From contig NZ_AP025185.1 of the NCBI RefSeq assembly GCF_020886115.1, forward strand, positions 2,108,001-2,172,000: a stretch of DNA of 64,000 bases, in the 5' to 3' direction. Positions 44,331 through 53,670 of the stretch are shown here, piece by piece; position 1 is the first letter of the stretch; the number at the start of each line of letters is the position of its first letter. The translations under genes and the position numbers were made by a program. The notes under the pieces are model-generated. The model did no database searches. It was given only the letters and a program-made list of their open reading frames with translations, and had not been told where the DNA came from. Origin of the DNA: Flavobacterium ammonificans (GTDB lineage Bacteria; Bacteroidota; Bacteroidia; Flavobacteriales; Flavobacteriaceae).

Positions 44331-46754
44331 ATGTCTTTACAAAAAAAATCAAAAAAAGTACTTAGCTCTTTATTTTTATTTTTTTCATTCTTCTCATTTT
44401 CTTATGCACAAACAAGTGTAACTGTTTCGGGACTTATAAAGGACAAAAACAGCAAAGCTGTTTTGCCTTTTGTAAACGTAGTTTTGAAAAACGAAAAGGA
44501 CAGCACTTTTGTAAGTGGAACAATTACCAACGAAGAAGGACGATTTTTACTATCAAAAGTAAAGTCAAGCAATTACTATTTAGAAGTTTCATACATTGGC
44601 TACAAAACTACAAAACTGTCGTTATTTATCGGAAACCTCACCGAATTTTTAGATATTAAAACAATTGAAATAGAAGAAAATACAACTTCATTGCAAGAAG
44701 TATTTGTAACAGGAAAAACAGCCGAGATAAGTGAGAAAATGGATAAAAAAACATTTTCTTTGAAAGACAACATTAGTCAAAATGGTGGTTCGGTTTTACA
44801 AGCTATGCAAAATTTGCCAAGTGTAACTGTACAAGACGGAAAAGTCCAACTTCGCGGTAATGATAAAGTAACCGTACTTATTGACGGCAAACAAACAGCC
44901 TTGACAGGTTTTGGAAACCAGACAGGGTTAGACAATATTCCTGCATCTGCGATTGAAAAAATTGAAATTATTAACAATCCATCTGCCAAATATGATGCAA
45001 ATGGAAACGCAGGAATTATCAATATTATTTACAAAAAAAACAAAAAAGATGGTTTTAATGGAAAGGTTGGCTTTACAACGGGTGTTGGTTCTCTATGGGT
45101 GCGAAAAGAAAATTTACCAAACATAAGACAACAATATACTTATACGCCAAAAATCAACCCAAGCGTTTCACTCAATTATAGAAAAAACAAAGTCAATGTC
45201 TTTTTTCAAGGCGATTACTTATATACTGAAACGCTTAACAAAAATGAATTTGTAACAAGAAATTACGACAATGGCGTTGTAATTAATTCACAATTAAAAC
45301 GCAACAGAAACACACATTTTACTACATTGAAAAGTGGCTTTGATTATGCAATTAACGACCAAAATTCTTTGACCATTTCAGGACTTTTTGGAAGTGAAAA
45401 AATAATTGACAGAGGTGACCAACCCTTTTTTAATAGCGATTTTTCACAACGTAACCGACTTTGGCAATTTTTGGAAGATGAATTAAAAACAACCATAATG
45501 ACTACTGCTAGCTATCAACACAAATTTAAAGAAGCAGGACATATACTGAATATTGGTTTCAATTACACTTTTCACAGAGAAGATGAAAAATATTTTTACG
45601 ACAATTATTTGCCTACATCCACAGGAACGGATGCGTTTAAATTATTGTCTGACGAGCAAGTTTATGATTTAAATTTTGACTACATAAAACCACTTAAATA
45701 CGGTCGAATTGAAACAGGCATAAAACTTCGCAACAGGAATATACCGACAAATATGCAATTTATTCCTGGTTTAAATTCAGTTTTAGACACCAATGCAAGC
45801 GGTTGGGCAACTTACAAAGAATTAATTCCTGCCGTTTATGGAAACTACATTTTTGAAAACAAAAAATGGGAAGCCGAATTAGGATTACGAATTGAATATG
45901 TAAAAATTCAATATGACGTTAATCCTAATCATATAGTTTATAAAAGTGATGGTTATAATTACACACAACTATTTCCAAATTTACGTTTGGCATATAAAAT
46001 TAACGACAATAACAGAGTTTCTATTTTCTACAGCCGAAGAGTTGACAGACCTAACGAAGTTGATATTCGTATTTTTCCAAAATATGATGATGCAGAAATA
46101 ATTAAAGTTGGTAATCCTGCATTGCGACCACAATTTACAAATTCAATAGAATTAGGCTATAAAAAAAGTTGGAAAAAAGGAAGTTTATATAACGCCATTT
46201 ATCACCGATTTGCTGACGGAACGATTACAAGAATTTCTAGTACTGTTCCACCAAGTAATTTAATTTATGCAACATTTCAAAACGTAAATAAAAGTTACAA
46301 CACCGGAATTGAAATGGTTTTAGCACAAGAAATTTCTAAATTGTTCGCATTCAATATTAATTTGAACGCATATAGAAATCAAATTGATGCGTTTACAGTT
46401 GAAAACAAATACCCAACGACCCACACTTTTTCGGCAGACAAACAAGAAATATCTTCAGGAAATTTAAAACTAAACAGTACTTTTCATTTCCCTAAAAACA
46501 TGGATGTGCAATTAACAGGTATTTATTTAGCGCCCGATATTATTCCACAAGGAAAAATTAAATCGAGATTTTCATTAGATCTTGGACTAAAAAAAGCAAT
46601 TCAAAAAGGAAAAGGCGAGCTCTATTTTAACGCAACAGATTTGTTAAACACAATGAAAATCAAAAAAGAAATCAACGGACAAGGCTTTAATTATACCAGT
46701 AATGACTATTACGAAACACAAGTAATAAGGCTTGGATATAGTTATAAATTTTAA
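44331..46754 (+). CDS. TonB-dependent-receptor-like outer-membrane barrel protein
   Basis: An 807-residue protein with a signal peptide (FFSFFSFSYAQT), an N-terminal carboxypeptidase-regulatory-like domain (VTVSGLIKDKNSKAVLPFVNVVLKNEKDS), a plug domain (LQAMQNLPSVTVQDGKVQLRGNDKVTVLIDGK) and a C-terminal barrel ending in RLGYSYKF. This matches the outer-membrane beta-barrel family related to SusC-type receptors. The substrate is unknown and no SusD partner follows. I chose ATG 44331; an upstream TTG (44304) adds nine atypical residues. Confidence 0.9.
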   Translation: MSLQKKSKKVLSSLFLFFSFFSFSYAQTSVTVSGLIKDKNSKAVLPFVNVVLKNEKDSTFVSGTITNEEGRFLLSKVKSSNYYLEVSYIGYKTTKLSLFIGNLTEFLDIKTIEIEENTTSLQEVFVTGKTAEISEKMDKKTFSLKDNISQNGGSVLQAMQNLPSVTVQDGKVQLRGNDKVTVLIDGKQTALTGFGNQTGLDNIPASAIEKIEIINNPSAKYDANGNAGIINIIYKKNKKDGFNGKVGFTTGVGSLWVRKENLPNIRQQYTYTPKINPSVSLNYRKNKVNVFFQGDYLYTETLNKNEFVTRNYDNGVVINSQLKRNRNTHFTTLKSGFDYAINDQNSLTISGLFGSEKIIDRGDQPFFNSDFSQRNRLWQFLEDELKTTIMTTASYQHKFKEAGHILNIGFNYTFHREDEKYFYDNYLPTSTGTDAFKLLSDEQVYDLNFDYIKPLKYGRIETGIKLRNRNIPTNMQFIPGLNSVLDTNASGWATYKELIPAVYGNYIFENKKWEAELGLRIEYVKIQYDVNPNHIVYKSDGYNYTQLFPNLRLAYKINDNNRVSIFYSRRVDRPNEVDIRIFPKYDDAEIIKVGNPALRPQFTNSIELGYKKSWKKGSLYNAIYHRFADGTITRISSTVPPSNLIYATFQNVNKSYNTGIEMVLAQEISKLFAFNINLNAYRNQIDAFTVENKYPTTHTFSADKQEISSGNLKLNSTFHFPKNMDVQLTGIYLAPDIIPQGKIKSRFSLDLGLKKAIQKGKGELYFNATDLLNTMKIKKEINGQGFNYTSNDYYETQVIRLGYSYKF

Positions 46755-46768
46755 CGAAACAGAACACC

Positions 46769-46801
46769 CGAAAAACGCCAGCGGGTAACAGCCGTTTTTC
46801 G
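46769..46801. repeat. short inverted repeat after the barrel gene
   Basis: CGAAAAACG (46769-46777) and CGTTTTTCG (46793-46801), 9 bp arms and a 15-base loop, lying 15 bases after the stop. No T run follows the right arm, so it is not a standard terminator. It may be a relic of the element that brought in the PAP2-AraC-barrel genes. Confidence 0.5.
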
Positions 46802-46929
46802 CAATCACGAATTTTATGATAAGTTAACGTTTTTTTTTCGCAAGAATATTAACTTTAATAGAAAATAAAAAGTTCCTAACTTTATAACTGACGAGAAGCG
46901 GCGGAACGTTAGTTTGGTTATTAAATAAT

Positions 46930-47319
46930 CTACACCATCCCCTTCAACTCCACCACGTCAATATCGCTATGCGAAGCATCGTAGACCGATTTTCCTTCTT
47001 TAATCAAAAGCAATTGCGGTGATTGGTGGTAGACATCAAAACGAGTCGCAATTTCATTTGAGATATCCCGATGATTGAGTAAGTCCAAAAAATAAGGCGT
47101 TACACTGCCTTCTAGATTAAATTCATTCTCAAATTGTTTCAACGCCATACGGCTAATACTGCAACGCGTACTGTGTTTAAAAATCACTACAGGTTGTTGA
47201 TGAGACAATTCCATAATCTCGTTCAATTGTCCCAAATCAGTCAATGGAATCCAATTGATTTTGGATACATTATTGTTTTTATTTTCTGAATCTCCAAAAA
47301 TAGAAGTAAATAAAGTCAT
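46930..47319 (-). CDS. ytxJ: bacillithiol-system redox protein YtxJ
   Basis: A 129-residue thioredoxin-fold protein. The motif HSTRCSISRMAL (TRCxISxxA) carries the single active Cys of the YtxJ family, proposed to de-bacillithiolate proteins. It implies that this organism uses bacillithiol. The 20 bases around its start codon are duplicated upstream (see the repeat at 47313-47348). It is divergent from clpB. Confidence 0.88.
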   Translation of the reverse strand: MTLFTSIFGDSENKNNNVSKINWIPLTDLGQLNEIMELSHQQPVVIFKHSTRCSISRMALKQFENEFNLEGSVTPYFLDLLNHRDISNEIATRFDVYHQSPQLLLIKEGKSVYDASHSDIDVVELKGMV

Positions 47320-47348
47320 TTTGTCGTTTTTTAAGTCATTTTGTCGTT
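47313..47348. repeat. 16-bp direct repeat containing the ytxJ start codon
   Basis: AAGTCATTTTGTCGTT occurs at 47313-47328 and again at 47333-47348. On the minus strand each copy contains ATGACTT: the downstream copy is the real ytxJ start, while the upstream copy gives ATG ACT TAA, a two-codon open frame. Confidence 0.85.
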
Positions 47349-47463
47349 CGTAAACCCTTGATTAAAGCCAAATTGTCGTAAATTTAGGTATGGAACAAGA
47401 ATTGACGAATTTTCTTCAAAGTTAATTATTTAACCCCAAAAATGAATTTAAAAAAAGACAAAA

Positions 47464-50067
47464 ATGAACATCAATAAATTTACTACTAAATCGCAAGAGG
47501 CCATCCAACTTTCGCAACAAATCGCGCAAGGATTGGGTCAGCAACAAATCGAAAATGAACATCTTTTCAAAGCGCTTTTGGAAGTCGACGAAAATGTGAC
47601 GCCTTTTCTATTGAAAAAATTAAACGTGAATGTCCCGCTTTTCAAACAAATCTTGGAAAGTACCATTCAAAGTTTTCCAAAAGTTTCGGGGGGCGATATT
47701 ATGTTGTCCAGAACAGCTAACGCTACTTTGAACGAAGCGGAGATTTTAGCAGGAAAAATGAACGACGAATTTGTTTCGGTTGAACATTTGGTATTGGCAA
47801 TTTTTGGTTCCAAAAGTAAAATCGCTCAAATCCTAAAAGACCAAGGCGTAACTGAAAAAGAATTAAAAGCCGCCATTGAAGAAATGAGAAAAGGCGAAAG
47901 GGTGACCTCTGCCTCTGCCGAAGAAACCTACAACGCCTTAAACAAATATGCCAAAAACCTGAATGATTTAGCTCGAAGCGGCAAACTAGATCCTGTTATT
48001 GGTCGTGATGAAGAAATTCGTCGTGTGTTGCAAATTTTAACTAGACGAACTAAAAACAACCCAATGCTAGTGGGCGAACCTGGTGTAGGTAAAACAGCCA
48101 TTGCAGAGGGTTTAGCGCACCGAATTGTAGATGGCGACGTACCCGAAAATCTAAAAGATAAAATTATCTTCTCTCTTGACATGGGCGCTTTGATTGCGGG
48201 TGCCAAATACAAAGGAGAATTTGAAGAACGTTTGAAATCAGTGGTGAAAGAAGTTACTGCTGCCGATGGAGACATTGTACTTTTCATAGACGAAATTCAC
48301 ACTTTAGTAGGTGCTGGCGGTGGCGAAGGAGCCATGGATGCCGCTAATATTCTGAAACCCGCTTTGGCGCGTGGCGAATTGCGTGCTATTGGTGCAACGA
48401 CTTTGGACGAATACCAGAAATATTTTGAGAAAGACAAAGCCCTAGAAAGACGTTTCCAAAAAGTAATAGTGGAAGAACCCGATACCGAAAGTGCTATTTC
48501 TATCTTACGTGGGATCAAAGAAAAATACGAAACGCACCACAAAGTGCAAATCAAAGACGAAGCTATTATTGCAGCGGTAGAATTATCGCAGCGTTATATC
48601 ACCAATCGTTTTTTACCTGATAAAGCCATCGATTTAATGGACGAAGCGGCTTCTAAATTGCGAATGGAAATCAATTCAAAACCCGAAGAATTAGACGTTT
48701 TGGATCGAAAAATCATGCAATTAGAAATCGAAATTGAGGCCATCAAACGTGAAAAAGACGAAAGCAAGTTGAAAGTCTTGGGAATGGAGTTAGCCAACTT
48801 AAAAGAAGACCGCAACGAGATTTATGCCAAATGGAAATCGGAAAAAGATGTGGTAGATAACATCCAAGCCGTGAAAACCGAAATTGAAGACTTCAAATAC
48901 GAAGCCGAACGTGCGGAACGAGATGGCGACTATGGAAAAGTAGCTGAAATTCGTTACGGAAAAATCAAAGAAGCACAGGAACGTTTGGATGCTTTGGTAA
49001 AACAATTGCAAGAAAATCAATCAGGTACTTCCTTGATCAAAGAAGTCGTTACCCGAGAAGATATTGCCGAAGTAGTAGCCAAATGGACTGGGATTCCAGT
49101 GATGAAAATGCTACAAGGCGAAAGAGAAAAACTCTTGCATTTGGAAGCCGAATTGCACAAACGTGTAGTGGGACAAGAAGAAGCTATTGAAGCGGTAAGT
49201 GATGCCGTTCGTAGAAGTCGCGCGGGTTTACAAGACATGAAAAAGCCTGTTGGTACTTTCCTTTTCTTAGGAACAACGGGTGTGGGTAAAACCGAATTGG
49301 CGAAAGCATTAGCCGAATACCTTTTCGATGATGAAAATGCCATGACGCGAATTGATATGAGCGAATACCAAGAACGTCACTCTGTGAGTCGTTTAGTGGG
49401 TGCGCCTCCAGGTTATGTGGGCTATGATGAGGGCGGACAATTGACCGAAGCCGTGCGCAGAAAACCCTACTCTGTAATTTTGTTGGACGAAATTGAAAAA
49501 GCGCATCCGGATACGTTTAATATCCTGCTACAAGTCCTAGACGAAGGACGTTTGACGGATAATAAAGGACGCTTGGCCGACTTCAAAAACACGATTATCA
49601 TCATGACATCGAATATGGGTAGCCAAATCATTCAAGATAAATTCGAAAACTTGAAAGGCGGAATTGAAGCGGCAACAGAGTCAGCTAAAGTGGAAGTGTT
49701 AGGTTTATTGAAACAAACCGTACGACCTGAATTCATTAATCGTATTGACGAAATTGTAATGTTTACACCTTTGACTCATGCTAATATTGCTCAAATTGTA
49801 GGTTTACAACTGAAATCGGTGACCAAAATGTTGGCGCAACAAGGCATTACGATGGACGCTACTCCTGAAGCAATAACCTATTTGTCTGAAAAAGGATACG
49901 ATCCGCAATTTGGAGCCAGACCCGTAAAACGTGTTATTCAAAGGGAAGTATTGAACCAATTATCTAAAGAGATATTGGCAGGTAGCATCAAAACCGAAAG
50001 TATCATTCTTTTAGACGCCTTCGACGGACAATTGGTCTTTAGAAATCAAGGCGAATTGGTTTCTTAA
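47464..50067 (+). CDS. clpB: ATP-dependent chaperone ClpB
   Basis: An 867-residue Hsp104-family disaggregase. An N-terminal Clp repeat domain (about 1-145), the first AAA domain with GEPGVGKT, a coiled-coil middle domain (about 410-520) and the second AAA domain with GTTGVGKT near residue 605 are all present. The length is normal. It rescues aggregated proteins with DnaK. A terminator follows directly. Confidence 0.98.
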   Translation: MNINKFTTKSQEAIQLSQQIAQGLGQQQIENEHLFKALLEVDENVTPFLLKKLNVNVPLFKQILESTIQSFPKVSGGDIMLSRTANATLNEAEILAGKMNDEFVSVEHLVLAIFGSKSKIAQILKDQGVTEKELKAAIEEMRKGERVTSASAEETYNALNKYAKNLNDLARSGKLDPVIGRDEEIRRVLQILTRRTKNNPMLVGEPGVGKTAIAEGLAHRIVDGDVPENLKDKIIFSLDMGALIAGAKYKGEFEERLKSVVKEVTAADGDIVLFIDEIHTLVGAGGGEGAMDAANILKPALARGELRAIGATTLDEYQKYFEKDKALERRFQKVIVEEPDTESAISILRGIKEKYETHHKVQIKDEAIIAAVELSQRYITNRFLPDKAIDLMDEAASKLRMEINSKPEELDVLDRKIMQLEIEIEAIKREKDESKLKVLGMELANLKEDRNEIYAKWKSEKDVVDNIQAVKTEIEDFKYEAERAERDGDYGKVAEIRYGKIKEAQERLDALVKQLQENQSGTSLIKEVVTREDIAEVVAKWTGIPVMKMLQGEREKLLHLEAELHKRVVGQEEAIEAVSDAVRRSRAGLQDMKKPVGTFLFLGTTGVGKTELAKALAEYLFDDENAMTRIDMSEYQERHSVSRLVGAPPGYVGYDEGGQLTEAVRRKPYSVILLDEIEKAHPDTFNILLQVLDEGRLTDNKGRLADFKNTIIIMTSNMGSQIIQDKFENLKGGIEAATESAKVEVLGLLKQTVRPEFINRIDEIVMFTPLTHANIAQIVGLQLKSVTKMLAQQGITMDATPEAITYLSEKGYDPQFGARPVKRVIQREVLNQLSKEILAGSIKTESIILLDAFDGQLVFRNQGELVS

Positions 50068-50084
50068 TCCAATCTTAATTTAAC

Positions 50085-50121
50085 AAAAAAGCGAGAAAAA
50101 TATATTTTTTTTCGCTTTTTT
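50085..50121 (+). terminator. terminator after clpB
   Basis: Stem AAAAAAGCGAGAAAAA/TTTTTTTTCGCTTTTTT with a short AT loop and T run, 17 bases past the clpB stop. Confidence 0.82.
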
Positions 50122-50124
50122 GTA

Positions 50125-50155
50125 TTGAATTAACCAAATAACCTTTCTATATTTG
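50125..50155 (+). promoter_or_regulatory. trp operon promoter
   Basis: TTG at 50125-50127 and TATATTTG at 50148-50155 with a 20-base spacer. The start of transcription is expected near 50159, 15 bases before the leader peptide ATG. Confidence 0.72.
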
Positions 50156-50173
50156 TAATCGAAGAATATCAAT

Positions 50174-50230
50174 ATGAAAACAATAACAAACAATACTTGG
50201 TGGTGGAATAATTTACGTCAGACGTCGTGA
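50174..50230 (+). CDS. trpL: trp operon leader peptide (18 residues, three consecutive Trp codons)
   Basis: The frame ATG 50174 to TGA 50228-50230 encodes MKTITNNTWWWNNLRQTS, with Trp codons at 50198-50206. Three Trp in 18 residues, directly in front of a terminator hairpin and trpE, is the hallmark of ribosome-mediated attenuation. Stalling at the Trp codons when charged tRNA-Trp is scarce would keep the downstream RNA (50224 onward) free. The peptide itself has no expected function after synthesis. Confidence 0.9.
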   Translation: MKTITNNTWWWNNLRQTS

Positions 50231-50291
50231 ACAGAGCTCCTATAGTATTGCTATAAATATAAAAGGCTTGTCATCACGACAAGCCTTTTTT
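50224..50291 (+). promoter_or_regulatory. trp attenuator: antiterminator and terminator
   Basis: Terminator: stem AAAAGGCTTGTC (50261-50272), loop ATCAC, stem GACAAGCCTTTT (50278-50289) and T run. Competing structure: 50224-50230 (GTCGTGA) pairs with 50274-50280 (TCACGAC), and 50231-50238 (ACAGAGCT, one bulged G) pairs with 50265-50271 (GGCTTGT). This uses up the terminator's 5' arm and loop. A ribosome at the leader stop codon would cover the left strand and allow termination; a ribosome stalled on the Trp codons would leave it free and allow readthrough. Confidence 0.85.
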
Positions 50292-50336
50292 CATATCCTT
50301 AAGCATACTAATTATAACATTATAAAAAAGACCATT

Positions 50337-51737
50337 TTGAAATCTTTTATTTTAAATACAAAATACAAACAAATCCTTGCCGACACCATTACGCCGGTGA
50401 GTGTGTACTTGAAAATACGCGACAAATTCCCGAATAGTTTGCTTTTGGAAAGTAGCGACTACAACGGAAACGACAATAGTTTTTCGTACATCTGTTGCAA
50501 TCCAATTGCAGCTATCAAAATTGAAAATGAAACGATTTCAAAAAATTATCCTGACGGAAGTACTGAAAAAATAGCTATCGATGCTTCAACAGATATTCCT
50601 ACAGTAATCCAAGAATTTTCAGGCCAATTTGAATCAAAGAAAAACGATTTTAAATTCATTAATAATGGCTTATTTGGCTATATCTCTTATGATGCGGTAC
50701 GTTACTTTGAAAAAGTAAACATTGCAAAAAAAGAAAATAGCAATACCATTCCTGATGTGTATTATGCGGTGTACCAAAACATCATTGCGATTAACCATTT
50801 CAAAAATGAAGCGTATATTTTCTGTCATAGTTTGGACGGAAAAAATAATATTGCAGAAATCGAACAATTACTTCAATCTAGAAATATTGCTTCGTATTCT
50901 TTCACCAAATACGGCGAAGGTTTTTCTAATTTAACCGATGAGGAGTTCAAGCATAATGTGGCTTTAGCCAAAAAACATTGTTACCGTGGCGATGTGTTCC
51001 AATTGGTTTTATCCAGACGTTTTACGCAAGGATTCAAAGGCGACGAATTCAATGTATACCGCGCGTTGCGAAGCATCAATCCTTCACCTTACCTCTTCTT
51101 TTTTGATTATGGAGATTTCAAAATATTTGGTTCGTCTCCCGAAGCCCAAATCATCGTGAAAGACCGAAAAGCAGAGATTCATCCTATTGCGGGAACATTC
51201 AAAAGAACAGGTGATGATGAAAAAGATGCTGGTTTAGCCAAACAATTATCAGAAGACAAAAAAGAAAATAGCGAACACGTGATGTTAGTCGATTTGGCTC
51301 GAAATGATTTAAGCCGAAACGGTCACGATGTACAAGTAGAAAAATACCGAGAAGTACAATTCTTTTCGCATGTGATTCATTTAGTTTCCAAAGTTACGGG
51401 GCATTTACATGAGAAAGCTTCGACGATGCAAGTGGTTGTCGATACTTTCCCTGCGGGAACCTTGAGTGGTGCACCAAAACACCGCGCCATGCTATTGATT
51501 GAAGAGTATGAAACAACCAATCGTAACTTTTATGGAGGTGCCATCGGATTTATGGATTTTAAAGGCAATTTCAATCACGCGATTATGATTCGTACTTTCT
51601 TAAGTAAAAACCACCAATTGCATTCTCAAGCAGGAGCAGGAATTGTAGCAAATTCAGATGAAGAAAGCGAAATGCAAGAAGTGTACAACAAATTAAGAGC
51701 CTTAAATACGGCTTTGGATTTGGCAGAAACAATTTAA
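50337..51737 (+). CDS. trpE: anthranilate synthase component I
   Basis: A 466-residue chorismate-utilising enzyme that makes anthranilate with TrpG. The feedback-inhibition segment LLLESSDYNGN is near residue 30. The catalytic region contains GDVFQLVLSRRF, IFGSSPEAQI, HPIAGTFKRTGDDEKDAGLAKQL, SEHVMLVDLARND and PAGTLSGAPKHRAM. The start is the TTG at 50337 (LKSFILNTKYKQ), because upstream codons belong to the terminator and no ATG is available. First gene of the trp operon, controlled by the attenuator. Confidence 0.95.
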   Translation: MKSFILNTKYKQILADTITPVSVYLKIRDKFPNSLLLESSDYNGNDNSFSYICCNPIAAIKIENETISKNYPDGSTEKIAIDASTDIPTVIQEFSGQFESKKNDFKFINNGLFGYISYDAVRYFEKVNIAKKENSNTIPDVYYAVYQNIIAINHFKNEAYIFCHSLDGKNNIAEIEQLLQSRNIASYSFTKYGEGFSNLTDEEFKHNVALAKKHCYRGDVFQLVLSRRFTQGFKGDEFNVYRALRSINPSPYLFFFDYGDFKIFGSSPEAQIIVKDRKAEIHPIAGTFKRTGDDEKDAGLAKQLSEDKKENSEHVMLVDLARNDLSRNGHDVQVEKYREVQFFSHVIHLVSKVTGHLHEKASTMQVVVDTFPAGTLSGAPKHRAMLLIEEYETTNRNFYGGAIGFMDFKGNFNHAIMIRTFLSKNHQLHSQAGAGIVANSDEESEMQEVYNKLRALNTALDLAETI

Positions 51738-51862
51738 GCCCCCTAACCCCCAAAGGGGGAATTTGAAGTAAATTGGAATTAAAAAACAAAAACAAAAAAT
51801 AACGATGAACAATACTAATGCTAATTCTATTCCCACTGTTCCCCCTTCGGGGACTAGGGGGC
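51738..51862. repeat. 24-bp inverted repeat spanning the trpE-trpG junction and the trpG start
   Basis: Left arm 51738-51761 starts directly after the trpE stop; right arm 51839-51862 is its reverse complement at 21 of 24 positions. The core pattern is GCCCCCTA...GGGGGAA. The loop of 77 bases holds the trpG start codon (51805). The right arm lies inside the coding sequence and supplies TrpG residues 12-20. Pairing in RNA would form a long GC-rich stem around the trpG start. Confidence 0.88.
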
Positions 51863-52422
51863 AAATACTAGTCATAGACAATTACGATAGCTTTACGTAC
51901 AATCTAGTCCACTATTTAGAAGATTTAGATTGTGAAGTAACCGTGTACAGAAACGATGAATTTGAGTTGGACGAAATTGCTCATTTTGACAAAATTTTAT
52001 TATCCCCAGGCCCAGGAATTCCAGATGAAGCGGGATTATTGAAACAAGTCATTCAGCAGTACGGACCTACCAAAAGTATTTTTGGCGTATGCCTAGGACA
52101 ACAAGCCATTGGCGAAGTGTATGGCGGAACGCTTTCGAATTTGGACAAAGTGTATCATGGTGTAGCAACCAAGGTTACTAAATCAGTCAATGACGAAATC
52201 CTTTTTGAAGGATTGGAGAACGAATTTGAAGTGGGACGTTACCATTCTTGGGTGGTAGACGCTAATTTACCAGATTGTTTGGAAGCGACTTCTTTTGACG
52301 AAAACGGACAACTAATGTCGCTACGACACAAGACTTACGATGTTAGAGGAGTTCAATTCCACCCAGAAAGTGTATTAACACCAAACGGAAAAAAAATGTT
52401 AGAAAATTGGGTAAAAAGTTAA
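51805..52422 (+). CDS. trpG: anthranilate synthase component II (glutamine amidotransferase)
   Basis: A 205-residue class I glutamine amidotransferase that supplies ammonia to TrpE. The nucleophile is in FGVCLGQQAIGE, and GVQFHPES carries the catalytic His. The usual protein begins at ILVIDNYDSFTYN; here 19 extra residues (MNNTNANSIPTVPPSGTRG) precede it, encoded largely by the right arm of the inverted repeat. No other start codon of common type is available before the core, so the extension is probably real. Confidence 0.93.
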   Translation: MNNTNANSIPTVPPSGTRGQILVIDNYDSFTYNLVHYLEDLDCEVTVYRNDEFELDEIAHFDKILLSPGPGIPDEAGLLKQVIQQYGPTKSIFGVCLGQQAIGEVYGGTLSNLDKVYHGVATKVTKSVNDEILFEGLENEFEVGRYHSWVVDANLPDCLEATSFDENGQLMSLRHKTYDVRGVQFHPESVLTPNGKKMLENWVKS

Positions 52423-52528
52423 GTTAGATTGTTAGATAATTTAGATGGTTAGATGATTGGATCTTCCAATTTTTATAGAAATTATTCAAATAGTACCCAT
52501 GTGAAAATTGGGATTAAATAAAACAAAA

Positions 52529-52562
52529 ATCTTTGCGACTTAGTGCCTGAGCGGCAAAAAAA
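52529..52562 (+). repeat. dispersed CTTTGCG...GGCAAA element upstream of trpD
   Basis: The string ATCTTTGCGACTTAGTGCC continues to GCGGCAAAAAA and stops just before the trpD ATG. It aligns without gaps with the elements upstream of trpC and trpF. The rest of the 146-base trpG-trpD spacer holds degenerate TTAGAT repeats (52423-52475) and nothing else recognised. Confidence 0.7.
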
Positions 52563-52568
52563 ATAAAA

Positions 52569-53561
52569 ATGAAAAACATACTCAACAGATTAATCAATCA
52601 CGAAATGCTCTCAAAAGAAGAAGCTAAAAACGTTTTGGTCAAAATATCCAATGGGGAATACAATACAAGCCAAATAGCTTCTTTCTTAACGGTCTACATG
52701 ATGCGTAGCATCAGTATCGAAGAATTAGCGGGTTTTCGTGAAGCCTTATTGGATTTGTGTATTCGTGTCGATTTATCAGGCTACAACACCATTGATTTGT
52801 GCGGAACGGGTGGCGATGGAAAAGATACCTTTAACATTTCGACCTTGGCTTCTTTTGTAGCTGCAGGAGCGGGAATCAAAGTAGCTAAACACGGAAATTA
52901 TGGTGTTTCGTCGATTTCGGGATCGAGTAATGTGATGGAAAAAATGGGAATCAAATTCAGTAATGAAGCTGGTTTCTTGGAAAAATGTATGGAAAAAGCA
53001 GGCATCTGTATTTTACACGCACCACTTTTCCACCCTGCTATGAAAAATGTGGGACCTATTCGAAAAGAGTTGGGTGTAAAAACCTTTTTCAATATGTTGG
53101 GACCTATGGTAAATCCAGCTTTTCCTCAGAATCAATTGGTGGGAGTTTTCAATTTGGAATTGGCTCGAATGTATGCCTATTTGTACCAAAACACCGATAG
53201 AAATTTTACGATTTTACATTCCTTGGACGGTTATGATGAAGTTTCCTTAACCTGTCCGACCAAATGTATTACAAACACAAAAGAACTGATGCTGAATCCA
53301 GACGATTTTGGCGTTCGTCTTTTGTCACAAACCGAAATTGAAGGCGGTAAAACTATTGAAGAATCAGCCCAATTATTTACCGATATCATTTCAGGAAAAG
53401 GAACTGAAGCCCAAAATAATGTGGTCTGCGCCAATGCTGCAATGGCGATTGAAACGGTAACACAATGCAGTCCGTTAGAAGGATTTGAATTAGCTAAAGA
53501 GAGTTTGTTCTCAGGAAAAGGATTGCAAGCCTTACAAACGTTACAAGAATTAAGTAAATAG
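52569..53561 (+). CDS. trpD: anthranilate phosphoribosyltransferase
   Basis: A 330-residue enzyme joining anthranilate and phosphoribosyl diphosphate. The loop CGTGGDGKDTFNIST and KHGNYGVSSISGSSNV bind the diphosphate, and the anthranilate pocket segment HPAMKNVGPIRKELGVKT is intact. The length is normal. Third gene of the operon. Confidence 0.96.
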   Translation: MKNILNRLINHEMLSKEEAKNVLVKISNGEYNTSQIASFLTVYMMRSISIEELAGFREALLDLCIRVDLSGYNTIDLCGTGGDGKDTFNISTLASFVAAGAGIKVAKHGNYGVSSISGSSNVMEKMGIKFSNEAGFLEKCMEKAGICILHAPLFHPAMKNVGPIRKELGVKTFFNMLGPMVNPAFPQNQLVGVFNLELARMYAYLYQNTDRNFTILHSLDGYDEVSLTCPTKCITNTKELMLNPDDFGVRLLSQTEIEGGKTIEESAQLFTDIISGKGTEAQNNVVCANAAMAIETVTQCSPLEGFELAKESLFSGKGLQALQTLQELSK

Positions 53562-53670
53562 AAATACGAATTACACGAATTACACGAATTGCTCGAATTG
53601 CTCGAATTAGCACAAATGAATTAAATATCAATTTTTAACCTTTGCGCATTAGCGCCTTAGCGGCAAAAAA
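53562..53670 (+). repeat. trpD-trpC spacer made of two repeat types
   Basis: 53565-53615 is a tandem array of ACGAATT-type units (spacing about 9-10 bases, drifting to GCTCGAATT). 53639-53670 is a copy of the CCTTTGCG...TTAGCGGCAAAAAA element, which runs straight into the trpC ATG at 53671. The whole spacer is repeat-derived. Confidence 0.75.

Noticed and set aside
46755..46929. Integron attC site after the barrel gene
   Set aside because: A short palindrome is present, but the RYYYAAC/GTTRRRY core pair could not be assembled with confidence, and no integrase is near.
48017..49343. Several minus-strand frames inside clpB
   Set aside because: Shadows of the highly conserved clpB coding sequence.
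50268..50336. N-terminal extension of TrpE from an upstream TTG
   Set aside because: The extra residues are encoded by the attenuator terminator; the TrpE core begins at the TTG 50337.
50156..50336. T-box or TRAP-type control of trp
   Set aside because: No T-box core and no array of GAG/UAG triplets; a Trp-rich leader peptide explains the terminator.
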